Source: Syntrophales bacterium (GTDB lineage Bacteria > Desulfobacterota > Syntrophia > Syntrophales > UBA5619). From it: 64,000 nt of DNA. The DNA is taken from positions 1-64,000 of the forward strand of contig JALNYO010000005.1 of NCBI GenBank assembly GCA_023229765.1. The letters run 5' to 3'. Positions 27,000 to 36,180 of the stretch are shown in pieces. The notes under the pieces are model-generated. The model had not been told where the DNA came from. It saw nothing but the letters and a program-made list of their open reading frames with translations, and made no database searches. Position 1 is the first letter of the stretch. Every line of letters begins with the position of its first letter. The position numbers and the translations under genes were made by a program.

Positions 27000-27308
27000 C
27001 GACCGTCCCCTTCCTCATAAATGATCAGTGCTTCTTGTTTACCAAAAAAAAGTTTTTTAACACCTCCGCAGTATCGCCGCCTTCTCGACCTGAACTCGTT
27101 CTGCCCGTAGCGCATCACGCGGGACTTGTCAATAAAAATGAGCAACCGCCGTTAACAATTTGGGGCAGCTTTAGAGCTCATTTTTGTAACGGCGTTTTGC
27201 TGATCCAGACGGCTGGGGTCGGTCTATTGCAGCCTGACATACGCCTTATAGTCCTTTGCTGTTTATACAGGGACAGAACTTTAAAAGTTCCAAGCCATTA
27301 TGCCTCAA
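27000..27308 (-). promoter_or_regulatory. Leader region upstream of the formate dehydrogenase cluster
   Basis: About 310 non-coding bases between the nuoE start and the end of the lipase gene. It contains two interleaved inverted repeats (arms 27134-27143 with 27176-27185, ten base pairs; and 27147-27154 with 27187-27194, eight base pairs) and a small palindrome at 27276-27290. The interleaved arms could form alternative hairpins. No conserved riboswitch was recognised. The promoter itself was not identified. Confidence 0.4.
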
Positions 27309-28142
27309 TCACAGGTGTGCTGCAAGCCAGACTTCCACATCGGATAAAACGCGGTCGTGTTCCGGCTCGTTGAAAATCTCGTGGTACAGCCCGTCGTAGA
27401 AGATCAATTTTTTGTCGGCAGAGGATACCCGGTCATAAAGCATCTGCGCGCCGGAGGGCGGAACAAGGCGATCTGCGGTTCCCTGCAGGATCAATATCGG
27501 CAGTGTTATTCGGGATGCGTCAGCTTCAATCCTTTCCATTGCTTCGAGCATCTCTGCGCCCAGCCGCGCCGAAATCTTGCCATGATAAACCAGCGGATCG
27601 TCCCGGTAAGCCCTCACAACGGCAATATCCCTGCTTACCGCCGCCTCTTCCAGTTTGAGAATTCCGGTGCGGGGCAACAGAGTGGACAGAATTTTTCCGG
27701 CGAAGATCGTTAATGACGATATGTTGTCGGGAACCTTGACGCCGGGGCCCGAAAGCACGGCTCCCTGTAGTTCGTGCTGATGGGAAAGCAGGTGCAGAGA
27801 GACGATTAGTCCGCCCATGCTGTGGCCGACAAGAAAAAGCGGTTTGCCTTTTTGCAATCCGCCGATCATCCGTGAAAATTCGGCAAGCGTGTCTGTGTAA
27901 TCCGTAAATTTGTCTATATAGCCGCGCAGACCGGCGGAACGACCATGTCCGGGGTGATCGGCAGCATAAACGGCATAACCAAGCGAAACAAAGCGATTGA
28001 CTATGTTCATATAGCGGCCGCTGTGTTCGGCAAGTCCGTGAACCACGAGAAGCACGGCTTTTATTTCCCCTTCAGGAAGCCAGGATTGATAGTGGATTTG
28101 ACGATTGCCGCTGTCCTTGAAAGAACTTTCCTGATGGTTCAT
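27309..28142 (-). CDS. Monoacylglycerol lipase-like alpha/beta hydrolase
   Basis: Serine hydrolase of the Hydrolase_4 / monoacylglycerol lipase family, 277 residues. Oxyanion region VVHGLAEHSGRY, nucleophile GHSMGG, acid in LQGTADRLVPP and base His in GLYHEIFNEPE are all present, and EHSGRY is the family signature. Start ATG 28142 is chosen because GGAGGCGAG precedes it; the longer frame to 28190 adds an unrelated basic leader. Likely cytoplasmic, cleaving monoacylglycerols or lysophospholipids. Single gene, divergent from miaB. Confidence 0.86.
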   Translation of the reverse strand: MNHQESSFKDSGNRQIHYQSWLPEGEIKAVLLVVHGLAEHSGRYMNIVNRFVSLGYAVYAADHPGHGRSAGLRGYIDKFTDYTDTLAEFSRMIGGLQKGKPLFLVGHSMGGLIVSLHLLSHQHELQGAVLSGPGVKVPDNISSLTIFAGKILSTLLPRTGILKLEEAAVSRDIAVVRAYRDDPLVYHGKISARLGAEMLEAMERIEADASRITLPILILQGTADRLVPPSGAQMLYDRVSSADKKLIFYDGLYHEIFNEPEHDRVLSDVEVWLAAHL

Positions 28143-28317
28143 CGTCTCGCCTCCGGTTGATTTTTTTGATTTTGTACGGCAATGACTCAATGGTTGTCAA
28201 AATAAACCGGAACGGCGGCAATTGCAAGCAGGGAAATTTTCCTGTTAAAAATATATTGACTATAACAACCTCCTATACTAATGAACTTGGTCTTGTTTTT
28301 GGTGAGGAAGGGGAGGC

Positions 28318-29637
28318 TTGGAAGAGAAAAAACTATATATTCAGACATTGGGATGCCAGATGAATGTGCAGGATGCGCAGAAGATGGCGTTTTTGATGAA
28401 AGAATCCGGGTACATAATGACCGACAATCCCGGGGATGCAGATCTGATTGTCATCAACACCTGCAGTGTCCGGGAGAAGGCCGACCAGAAGGCGTACAGC
28501 CTGATTGGGCGGTTTCGGGAGCTTAAGGAGGAAAAACCTGAGCTTATCATTGGCGTAGCCGGGTGTCTGGCCCAGCAGCAGGGAGATCATTTTTTCAAAA
28601 TGTTCCCCTGTCTGGACATGGTCGTAGGGACGAACCAGATTGACAGGCTGCCCGCAATAGTCTCCTCTGTGGAACGCTCCCGACTCCGATTTGCCGACAC
28701 GGCATTTTCCAATTATGTGCGCTCTCTGGATATACCGGCGCAACCCCTTGCCGGCGAGGTCAGTGCCTTTGTCACGATCATGCAGGGGTGCAACAACTTC
28801 TGCGCATATTGCGTTGTCCCGTTTTTGCGGGGGAGGGAGCAAAGCCGGCCGCTTGCCGATATCGTCAAAGAGGTGGAAGAATTAATGGGGCAGGGGATAC
28901 AGGAGGTTACGCTTCTGGGCCAGAACGTGAACTCGTACGGCAAGACCCTGCCCGATAAGCCTGATTTTGCCAAATTGCTTCAGGCTATTGGCGATATCCC
29001 GGGGATAAGGAGGATTCGTTTTACCACCTCTCATCCCAAGGATTTGTCGGAGGGATTGATCGCGGCGTTTGGCAATGTTTCCGCCTTGTGCGAACATATC
29101 CATCTGCCCCTTCAGGCGGGGTCTAACCATATTCTCCGGCTGATGAAACGCGGATATACGGTGGAAGATTACAAGGAAAAAGTGGCAGCCCTGAGAAAGG
29201 CTGTGCCGGGAATAAGCATTACCTCCGATATTATTGTGGGATTTCCCGGGGAGGAGGAGGAGGATTTTGAGCAGACCCTCCAGGTGATGCGGGATGTTCG
29301 TTTTGACAACCTTTTTTCCTTCCAGTATTCCAAACGGGAGCATACGCCGGCAGTAGCGCTGGAGGGACATCTTGCAGAAAGGATAAAAAGGGAACGTTTG
29401 AAAAAGTTGCAGAAACTTCAGGAAGGTCATACACTGGAAAAGAATCTTGCGCTCATCGGCAAAAGCGAAGAGATCCTCGTCGAGGGGCGCAGTCGAAAAA
29501 CGGGCAGCGAGATGATGGGGCGCACGCGCACCAACCGGATCGTTAATTTCCCCGGCAATCCCGAGCTTCTCGGGAAAGCGGTCCGTGTCAGGATTGTTGA
29601 TGCCTACCTGCATTCCCTGAGGGGAGAGATGGAGTAA
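28318..29637 (+). CDS. miaB: tRNA-2-methylthio-N6-dimethylallyladenosine synthase
   Basis: Radical-SAM methylthiotransferase that adds the 2-methylthio group to i6A37 of tRNAs reading UNN codons. N-terminal UPF0004 domain with three cluster Cys (TLGCQMN, NTCSVR, VAGCLAQ), radical-SAM motif CNNFCAYC near residue 158, and a C-terminal TRAM domain. The length of 439 residues is normal. The start is TTG at 28318 with GAGGAAGG upstream. The partner gene miaA is in this window at 48148. The next gene begins 1 base after its stop. Confidence 0.95.
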   Translation: MEEKKLYIQTLGCQMNVQDAQKMAFLMKESGYIMTDNPGDADLIVINTCSVREKADQKAYSLIGRFRELKEEKPELIIGVAGCLAQQQGDHFFKMFPCLDMVVGTNQIDRLPAIVSSVERSRLRFADTAFSNYVRSLDIPAQPLAGEVSAFVTIMQGCNNFCAYCVVPFLRGREQSRPLADIVKEVEELMGQGIQEVTLLGQNVNSYGKTLPDKPDFAKLLQAIGDIPGIRRIRFTTSHPKDLSEGLIAAFGNVSALCEHIHLPLQAGSNHILRLMKRGYTVEDYKEKVAALRKAVPGISITSDIIVGFPGEEEEDFEQTLQVMRDVRFDNLFSFQYSKREHTPAVALEGHLAERIKRERLKKLQKLQEGHTLEKNLALIGKSEEILVEGRSRKTGSEMMGRTRTNRIVNFPGNPELLGKAVRVRIVDAYLHSLRGEME

Positions 29638-29638
29638 C

Positions 29639-30151
29639 ATGGAACAGCATGTTTTTATTGAGATGAAGGTGTCGGGACTGACTATCGATCCGATCACGAA
29701 CACCCCGATTGTAATCTTAAAGGACCTTGAGGGGAAAAAGGCGGTTCCCATCTGGATCGGAATATTTGAAGCAAGCGCGATCGCGACGGAGATGGAAAAG
29801 ATCAAATTTCCCCGTCCGATGACCCATGATCTGTTGAACGATATAATAAAGTTAATGAAAGGCGAGGTGTTACGCGTGGAAATACCGGATCTGCGCAACA
29901 ACACCTTTTTTGCCAATATTCATCTGCTTTGGGAAGGGAAGATCATAGTTGTGGATGCCCGCCCGAGCGACGCTATTGCCGTTGCCCTGCGGGCGGGGGC
30001 TTCGATTTTCATTGATGAGAAGGTTATTGAAAAATCCCGGAATGTTGACTTCGGCGCCAAGCATTCCGATATCGGCAGCCTGGATAAGGAAAAACTCGAG
30101 GAATTTCTCGAAAACCTTTCGCCGGAAGATTTCGGAAAATACAAGATGTGA
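29639..30151 (+). CDS. Bifunctional nuclease family protein (DUF151)
   Basis: 170-residue protein of the DUF151/bifunctional nuclease (BFN) family. Typical segments are TPIVILKDLEGKKAVPIWIG, EASAIATEM and RPSDAIAVALRAG. Plant and thermophile relatives were reported to have RNase and DNase activity, but the role in bacteria is unsettled. It follows miaB by one base, so the two are co-translated, and it precedes xerC. Confidence 0.88.
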   Translation: MEQHVFIEMKVSGLTIDPITNTPIVILKDLEGKKAVPIWIGIFEASAIATEMEKIKFPRPMTHDLLNDIIKLMKGEVLRVEIPDLRNNTFFANIHLLWEGKIIVVDARPSDAIAVALRAGASIFIDEKVIEKSRNVDFGAKHSDIGSLDKEKLEEFLENLSPEDFGKYKM

Positions 30152-30194
30152 CTAATTGTTTTTTCTTTCATCTTTGTATTCATTGAGGTATTAG

Positions 30195-31139
30195 GTGTCG
30201 TCTCTGAAAAAGGCCATTGCCGATTTTGGCCGGCATATTAGCGTGGAGAGAAACCTGTCCGGGCACACTGTGGAGGCTTATCTGGCCGACCTTAAGCAGT
30301 TTCAGGAATTCCTTATGACAAGGGGTTCCGCCGGCGCGGAAGACGACGATATTCCCGAGGATATTGTTCTGATTCGTTCCTTTCTCGTTTCACTGTATCG
30401 CAGTAAAATGAGGAAGATAACCGTTTCACGCAAGATCGCTTCCTTACGTTCTTTTTATCGTTACCTGTTGCGCGAGGGTTCAGTGAAGCTTAATCCGGCT
30501 GAACTCCTGCAATTGCCCCGGTGTGAGAAATACATACCGGCAGTCCTGTCGGTGGATGAAACGCTGGCGCTGCTCAGCGTAGATTTTTCGAAAAACGCAG
30601 CAGGAAGCAGAAACCGGGCCATCATGGAGCTCTTCTATTCCTCCGGCATCAGACTCGGAGAGCTTGTCGGCATGAACGTCGATGACCTGAGATTCAGCGA
30701 ATGCCTGGTTAAGGTGAGGGGAAAAGGTAAAAAGGAGCGGATCGTTCCAGTAGGCGCTTCGGCTTTGGCCGCGCTCAAGGATTACCTCCAAATGAGGTCG
30801 GAGTTTGTCAGGGCAGCCTCCGATAAAATGGACGGGGAACCGCTTTTTTTGAATGCCAGAGGAACGCGAATTGGGCCCCGGGACGTGGCACGGGTGGTAG
30901 AATGGGTTGTTCTGCAAAGCGGCATCGGCAGGAAGATAAGCCCTCATTCCCTGCGGCATACATTTGCCACCCATCTTCTTGATGCCGGCGCGGATCTACG
31001 GTCGATCCAGGAGATGCTCGGGCACAGCAGCTTATCGACGACGCAGAAATACACGTCGGTCAGTGTCAGCCGCCTGATGGAGATTTATGACAAGGCTCAT
31101 CCAAGAGCCAAAGATATGGGCAAAGAAATAGAGGGATAA
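30195..31139 (+). CDS. xerC: Tyrosine recombinase XerC
   Basis: Site-specific recombinase that resolves chromosome dimers at dif together with XerD, or alone in XerH-like systems. The N-terminal SAM-like domain occupies residues 1-95. Catalytic residues are in order: Arg of GIRLGELVG, Lys of GKGKKERIVP, H-x-x-R of PHSLRHTFATHL, His of LGHSSLSTTQKY, and the nucleophile Tyr in the same segment. Start is GTG with GAGGTATTAG upstream. The linkage xerC-hslV-hslU is common in bacteria, so this is a housekeeping gene and not a phage integrase. Confidence 0.9.
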   Translation: MSSLKKAIADFGRHISVERNLSGHTVEAYLADLKQFQEFLMTRGSAGAEDDDIPEDIVLIRSFLVSLYRSKMRKITVSRKIASLRSFYRYLLREGSVKLNPAELLQLPRCEKYIPAVLSVDETLALLSVDFSKNAAGSRNRAIMELFYSSGIRLGELVGMNVDDLRFSECLVKVRGKGKKERIVPVGASALAALKDYLQMRSEFVRAASDKMDGEPLFLNARGTRIGPRDVARVVEWVVLQSGIGRKISPHSLRHTFATHLLDAGADLRSIQEMLGHSSLSTTQKYTSVSVSRLMEIYDKAHPRAKDMGKEIEG

Positions 31140-31142
31140 AAA

Positions 31143-31739
31143 ATGAATATTCGTGGAACAACAATTCTTGCCGTCAAACATCGGGGCAAGGTCACCGTGG
31201 CCGGCGACGGTCAGGTTACGCTCGACACGACGGTTATGAAACACGGGGCAAGAAAGGTGCGCAGGCTTTACCATGACCAGGTTATTGTCGGATTTGCCGG
31301 GGCAACGGCTGACGCCTTCACGCTGTTCGAGCGATTTGAACAGAAGCTCGAACAGTACAAGGGAAATCTGGTCAGGGCTGCCGTCGAACTGACCAAGGAC
31401 TGGAGAACCGATCGGGTGCTCAGGCATCTTGAGGCATTGATGATCGCGGTCAGTCGCGATTCCTTCCTGATTATTTCGGGAAACGGCGATGTTATTGAAT
31501 CCGACGATAATGTGATGGCGATTGGGTCCGGAGGACCTTATGCATTGGCAGCGGCGCGGGCGATGGTTCGTTATTCGGAGCTGACGGCGACGGAAATTGC
31601 CCGGGAGTCAGTCAAGATTGCCTCCGAGATCTGCATCTACACCAATGACCATATCACTACGGAAGAGATAGATTTAGAGGACGACAACGAATATAAACCC
31701 ATAAAAGGCAAGGAAAAAGACAAAAATGGCGCAAAATGA
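31143..31739 (+). CDS. hslV: ATP-dependent protease peptidase subunit HslV
   Basis: Threonine peptidase that forms a double hexamer within the HslUV protease. The catalytic Thr follows a short propeptide (MNIRGT, then TILAV), and the GDGQVTLDTTVMKH segment is diagnostic. At 198 residues it is about 20 longer than usual because of an acidic-to-basic charged tail (EEIDLEDDNEYK onward). The gene begins 3 bases after xerC stops and overlaps hslU by 14 bases. Confidence 0.95.
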   Translation: MNIRGTTILAVKHRGKVTVAGDGQVTLDTTVMKHGARKVRRLYHDQVIVGFAGATADAFTLFERFEQKLEQYKGNLVRAAVELTKDWRTDRVLRHLEALMIAVSRDSFLIISGNGDVIESDDNVMAIGSGGPYALAAARAMVRYSELTATEIARESVKIASEICIYTNDHITTEEIDLEDDNEYKPIKGKEKDKNGAK

Positions 31740-33108
31740 TTTGACTCCCAGAAAAATTGTCGAAAGACTTGATCAGTATATTATAGGCCAGCACGAGGCG
31801 AAGCGGGCGGTGGCGATAGCGCTTAGAAACCGCTGGCGGCGGCAGAATGTCCCGGAAGAGATGAAAGAGGAGATATCTCCGAAAAATATCATCATGATCG
31901 GCCCGACCGGCGTAGGCAAAACTGAAATCGCCCGGCGGCTCGCGAAATTAGACAATTCCCCGTTCATCAAGGTGGAGGCTTCCAAATTCACGGAAGTAGG
32001 CTATGTGGGGCGGGACGTGGAATCGATGATCCGTGATTTGCTGGAGCAGGCGATCGGGATGGTAAAGGAAGAGGAACAGCAGCGGGTTATCTCCAAGGCC
32101 TCTGAACTTGCCGAAGAGCGCCTGCTCGACATCCTGCTGCCCAGTAAACCGGCCGACGACAGGGTTGTGGAAATGGTTCCCGCAGAAGGTCAGACGTCGG
32201 AGCCAGGGACACGCGTTCTTGAAGCTGAAACAACCAGAGAGAAGCTGCGCCGGTATCTGCGCGATGGCCAGATGGACGAACGTTTTGTCGAAATAGAGAT
32301 AACGGAATCCCGCAGCGGCCCGATGGTGGAAATATTCTCGGCCTCCGGCATGGAGGATATGGGATTGAATATCAAGGACATGCTCGGCAATATCTTCCCG
32401 CAGAAGAAGAAAAAACAGCGGATGAAGGTGAAAGAAGCCTTGGAGAAGCTGGTGGAAGAGGAGGCGCAGCGGCTCGTGGACATGGAGAAGGTCACCAAAA
32501 CGGCGATTGAACGCGTGGAACAGACGGGGATTGTCTTTCTCGACGAGATCGACAAAATCGTCGGCGACGACGGAGCGCACGGGCCGGATGTATCGAGGGA
32601 AGGCGTCCAGCGCGATCTGCTGCCAATCGTTGAGGGTTCGACGGTGAGTACCCGCTATGGGATTGTCCGCACCGATCATATCCTGTTCATTGCCGCGGGC
32701 GCCTTCAGCTCTACAAAACCATCCGACCTGATCCCGGAGCTGCAAGGGCGCTTCCCCATTCGTGTGGAACTCGATTCGCTCGGCAAGGAAGAATTCATTC
32801 GGATACTAACGGAGCCGCATAACGCCCTTGTCAAGCAATATACGGAACTTATGGCAACCGAGGGGGTAACCCTTGTCTTCAAGGAAGACGCAATTGCCGC
32901 GATCGCCGAAACCGCGACACTGGTGAATGACCGCGCCGAAAATATCGGGGCGCGTCGTCTCCATACAATCATGGAGAGCCTCCTCGACAAGATATCCTTT
33001 GATGCCCCGGAGATGAATGCGCAGGAAGTAGTGATAGATGCCGATTACGTCGCCGAGCAGTTAGACGAAATTGTTGAAGATGAGGATCTGAGCCGTTATA
33101 TTTTGTGA
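31726..33108 (+). CDS. hslU: ATP-dependent protease ATPase subunit HslU
   Basis: AAA+ unfoldase that feeds HslV. Walker A GPTGVGKTE near residue 62, Walker B VFLDEIDK near 270, an I-domain insertion between them (about 110-240), sensor arginines in ELQGRFPIRVEL, and a C-terminal LSRYIL that docks into HslV pockets. Length 460 is typical. Overlap with hslV indicates coupled translation. Heat-shock regulation is expected but no promoter was identified. Confidence 0.96.
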   Translation: MAQNDLTPRKIVERLDQYIIGQHEAKRAVAIALRNRWRRQNVPEEMKEEISPKNIIMIGPTGVGKTEIARRLAKLDNSPFIKVEASKFTEVGYVGRDVESMIRDLLEQAIGMVKEEEQQRVISKASELAEERLLDILLPSKPADDRVVEMVPAEGQTSEPGTRVLEAETTREKLRRYLRDGQMDERFVEIEITESRSGPMVEIFSASGMEDMGLNIKDMLGNIFPQKKKKQRMKVKEALEKLVEEEAQRLVDMEKVTKTAIERVEQTGIVFLDEIDKIVGDDGAHGPDVSREGVQRDLLPIVEGSTVSTRYGIVRTDHILFIAAGAFSSTKPSDLIPELQGRFPIRVELDSLGKEEFIRILTEPHNALVKQYTELMATEGVTLVFKEDAIAAIAETATLVNDRAENIGARRLHTIMESLLDKISFDAPEMNAQEVVIDADYVAEQLDEIVEDEDLSRYIL

Positions 33109-33123
33109 TTTGAGAGATTGCTT

Positions 33124-34014
33124 ATGGAAGATATGACTGAATTTGTGGAGAGGGCCAATATCCTGGTTGAGGCACTTCCCTATATACGCCGTTTCTTTAA
33201 CCGGACGGTTGTTATAAAGTATGGCGGGCACGCGATGGTTGACGAGGAACTGAAGGATAATTTCGCCCGCGATGTGCTTTTGATGAAGTACATAGGCATC
33301 CATCCGGTTGTTGTGCATGGCGGCGGACCGCAAATCGGCAGCGTTCTTAAAAAGCTGGGGAAGGAATCGCAGTTCATCCAGGGGATGCGGGTTACCGATG
33401 AAGAGACAATGGATATTGTCGAGATGGTGCTTGTCGGGAAGGTGAACAAGGAAATAGTCGGCTTGATTAACCGGCATGGCGGGCGGGCAGTGGGCCTAAG
33501 CGGCAAGGACGCAAACCTGATTCGTGCGGAGAAATATCTCCTCAGCGCCGACAAGGCAAAAGCTACGCCTTCGGAAATAATTGACCTCGGTCTGGTCGGC
33601 AAGGTCAAAGAGGTAAACGCCTCTATTCTCAACACGCTTATGAATGACGGGATAATTCCTGTTATCGCGCCCACAGGGATAGGTGAAAATGGGGAGACCT
33701 ACAATATCAACGCCGATCTGGTGGCCGGCGCGGTTGCATCGGCCCTCGGCGCCGAAAAACTTATTTTGCTTACGGATGTGCCCGGTGTTCTCGATCGGGA
33801 TAAAAACCTTATTCACACGATGAATAAAGGCATGGCAAGGCAGATGATTGAGGACGGAACAATCGCCGGCGGCATGTACCCCAAGATCAAGTGCTGTCTC
33901 AAGGCTCTGGATACCGGGGTAGGCAAGACCCACATTCTCGATGGACGCGTCAAACACACGATTCTTCTGGAGATGTTCACAGATCAGGGGATCGGGACGG
34001 AGATCGTAATATAG
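33124..34014 (+). CDS. argB: Acetylglutamate kinase
   Basis: Phosphorylates N-acetylglutamate, second step of arginine synthesis, in the cytoplasm. The amino-acid kinase fold starts VVIKYGGHAM, followed by VVHGGGPQI and the substrate segment GLSGKDANLI. ATP-site residues lie near GGMYPKIKCCL. About 296 residues. ATG at 33124 is preferred to the TTG at 33118 because GAGAG is 7 bases upstream. First gene of an argB-D-F-G-H run. Confidence 0.95.
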   Translation: MEDMTEFVERANILVEALPYIRRFFNRTVVIKYGGHAMVDEELKDNFARDVLLMKYIGIHPVVVHGGGPQIGSVLKKLGKESQFIQGMRVTDEETMDIVEMVLVGKVNKEIVGLINRHGGRAVGLSGKDANLIRAEKYLLSADKAKATPSEIIDLGLVGKVKEVNASILNTLMNDGIIPVIAPTGIGENGETYNINADLVAGAVASALGAEKLILLTDVPGVLDRDKNLIHTMNKGMARQMIEDGTIAGGMYPKIKCCLKALDTGVGKTHILDGRVKHTILLEMFTDQGIGTEIVI

Positions 34015-34054
34015 AAATTAAGAATTAATGCATGATTTATGAAGGCATTTTAAA

Positions 34055-35257
34055 ATGAAAGAGATTGAGATGAAAAAAGAAGAATGGATCGAGCTGTCCG
34101 ACAAATACATAATGCCCAACTACAAGCGGTTTCCTGTTGTCATTACCAGGGGATTGGGTGTTCACCTCTGGGACAGCGAAGGTCGTTCGTATCTCGACCT
34201 CGTCGCCGGGATTGCCGTTTGCGCCCTGGGCCATTCCCATCCCCGGGTTGTGGCGGCGATTAAGGAGCAAGTGGAAAATCTTACTCATATTTCCAACTAC
34301 TATCATATCGCTCCCCAGATTCTGCTGGCCACCCTGCTTGTAGAGAATTCCCCGCTGGATAAGGTATTTTTCTGTAACAGCGGCGCGGAGGCCAACGAAG
34401 CGGCGATAAAGCTTGCCAGAAGATACGCATTTGAGCATATGAATGGCAAAAACGAGTTCATCACCATGCGCAACTCCTTTCACGGCCGGACGCTTGCTAC
34501 TGTCACGGCAACCGGCCAGGAGAATTTACAGGCAGGATTCGGTCCTCTCCCCGAGGGTTTCCATTATGTCCCCTACAATGATCTTCCCGCCTTGGATGCC
34601 GCAATCACCGATAAGACCTGCGGAGTAATCGTCGAACCGATTCAGGGGGAGGGGGGGGTTATAATTCCCGATCCCGGGTATCTGCAAGGGATTCGGAAAA
34701 GCTGCGATGAACATGGCATTTTGATGATTGCCGATGAAATCCAGACTGGCATGGGCCGGACGGGGATGCTTTTTGCCTGCGATCATGAGGATGTTGTCCC
34801 TGATCTGATGACCCTTGCCAAGGCGCTGGGAAACGGTTTTCCGATCGGGGCGCTTCTCGCCAAGGAGCACATTGCCGCGGCGTTTGTCCCGGGAAGTCAT
34901 GGTTCGACATTCGGCGGGAACCCGCTGGCCTGCGCGGCCGCCCTGGCCGCGGTGCAGACGATCCTGGAGGAAGGGGTTGTCGATAACAGTCGCGTTGTCG
35001 GCGAGTATTTTCTCGCCCAGCTTGCTAAGCTGAAAGACAAGTATCCGGTTATTCGCGAGGTGCGGGGCAAGGGGCTAATGATCGGCGTTGAGCTTGCCTC
35101 TCCCGGCGCGGGGCTGGTGCTGAAATGCATGGAGAAGGGGCTTCTTATTAACTGTACAAACGGCAATATACTGCGTTTTGTGCCGCCGTTGATTATTACC
35201 GAATACGATGTGGATCGGGCTTTGCAAATATTAGATGAGGCGTTGGGGGAACAATGA
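34055..35257 (+). CDS. argD: Acetylornithine aminotransferase
   Basis: PLP enzyme (class III aminotransferase), 400 residues, that makes N-acetylornithine from the semialdehyde. Motifs: FCNSGAEANEAAIKLAR for phosphate binding, IADEIQTGMGRTG with the PLP Asp, and catalytic Lys in TLAKALGNGFPIGA. May also act as succinyldiaminopimelate aminotransferase in lysine synthesis, as in E. coli; the lys/dap genes nearby make that worth noting. Overlaps argF by 4 bases. Confidence 0.94.
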   Translation: MKEIEMKKEEWIELSDKYIMPNYKRFPVVITRGLGVHLWDSEGRSYLDLVAGIAVCALGHSHPRVVAAIKEQVENLTHISNYYHIAPQILLATLLVENSPLDKVFFCNSGAEANEAAIKLARRYAFEHMNGKNEFITMRNSFHGRTLATVTATGQENLQAGFGPLPEGFHYVPYNDLPALDAAITDKTCGVIVEPIQGEGGVIIPDPGYLQGIRKSCDEHGILMIADEIQTGMGRTGMLFACDHEDVVPDLMTLAKALGNGFPIGALLAKEHIAAAFVPGSHGSTFGGNPLACAAALAAVQTILEEGVVDNSRVVGEYFLAQLAKLKDKYPVIREVRGKGLMIGVELASPGAGLVLKCMEKGLLINCTNGNILRFVPPLIITEYDVDRALQILDEALGEQ

Positions 35258-36165
35258 AAAAGGATTTGATAAGCGGTTATGACCTGGAGAAAAATGATTA
35301 CGATGCCATTTTTGAGGGCGCCGGTCGGCTGAAGAAACTGTTGCGAGCCGGAAAATCAGCAGAGCCGCTGAAGGGTAAGACGCTGGGGATGATTTTTGAC
35401 AAATCATCGACGCGCACGAGGATATCCTTTGAAGTAGGCATGTATCAGTTAGGGGGAAACGCTTTATTTCTGAGCGGTCGCGATATTCAGATCGGGCGGG
35501 GGGAGACGATCGCCGATACGGCGCGGATAATGTCGCGCTACCTCGACGGGGTGATGATCCGCACCTATTCTCACCAGGCGGTAGAGGAATTTGCCCGGTT
35601 TGCGACAATCCCGGTTATCAACGGCCTCACGGACCTGCTTCACCCCTGTCAGATTTTGACGGATCTCTTCACGATTATAGAGAAGCGGGGAGGGTATGAA
35701 GGGCTGAAAATCGCCTATGTCGGGGATGGGAACAATATCGCCAACTCCTGGATAGTTGCGGCGTCAAAGCTTCCCTTTCGCCTTGACCTGGCCTGTCCTG
35801 ACGGGTATGATCCGGATCCTGTCATTCTGGAAAGGGCAAAAGCCGAGGCGCCGCTCGGGGTTAATCTGCACAGGGAGCCGGCTCTGGCCGTGCGCAATGC
35901 CGACGTCATTTATACCGATACCTGGGTGAGCATGGGGCAGGAGGAACAAAGGGAAGAAAAGATTAAAAAATTTCACGCCTTTCAGGTTAGTCAGGAACTT
36001 GTGGAGAAAGCCGGGAAGGATGTTATTGTGATGCATTGCCTGCCCGCGCACCGGGGTGAGGAGATTGCCGCGGAGGTTATCGACGGTCCCCGTTCTGTTG
36101 TCTTTGACGAGGCGGAAAACCGGCTGCACGTCCAGAAGGCGATAATGGAAATATTGATGCAATAA
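35254..36165 (+). CDS. argF: Ornithine carbamoyltransferase
   Basis: Makes citrulline from ornithine and carbamoyl phosphate. Carbamoyl-phosphate motif STRTR near residue 50, HPCQILTDL near 131, and the ornithine-site motif MHCLPAHRGEEI near 260 with catalytic Cys. 303 residues, standard length. Its ATG overlaps the argD stop by 4 bases, and argG begins 15 bases downstream after AAGGAGG. Confidence 0.96.
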   Translation: MKKDLISGYDLEKNDYDAIFEGAGRLKKLLRAGKSAEPLKGKTLGMIFDKSSTRTRISFEVGMYQLGGNALFLSGRDIQIGRGETIADTARIMSRYLDGVMIRTYSHQAVEEFARFATIPVINGLTDLLHPCQILTDLFTIIEKRGGYEGLKIAYVGDGNNIANSWIVAASKLPFRLDLACPDGYDPDPVILERAKAEAPLGVNLHREPALAVRNADVIYTDTWVSMGQEEQREEKIKKFHAFQVSQELVEKAGKDVIVMHCLPAHRGEEIAAEVIDGPRSVVFDEAENRLHVQKAIMEILMQ

Positions 36166-36180
36166 AAGGAGGATAGTTAA

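Noticed and set aside
28882..29916. 344-residue minus-strand ORF over miaB
   Set aside because: Antisense to miaB and the DUF151 gene; no domain.
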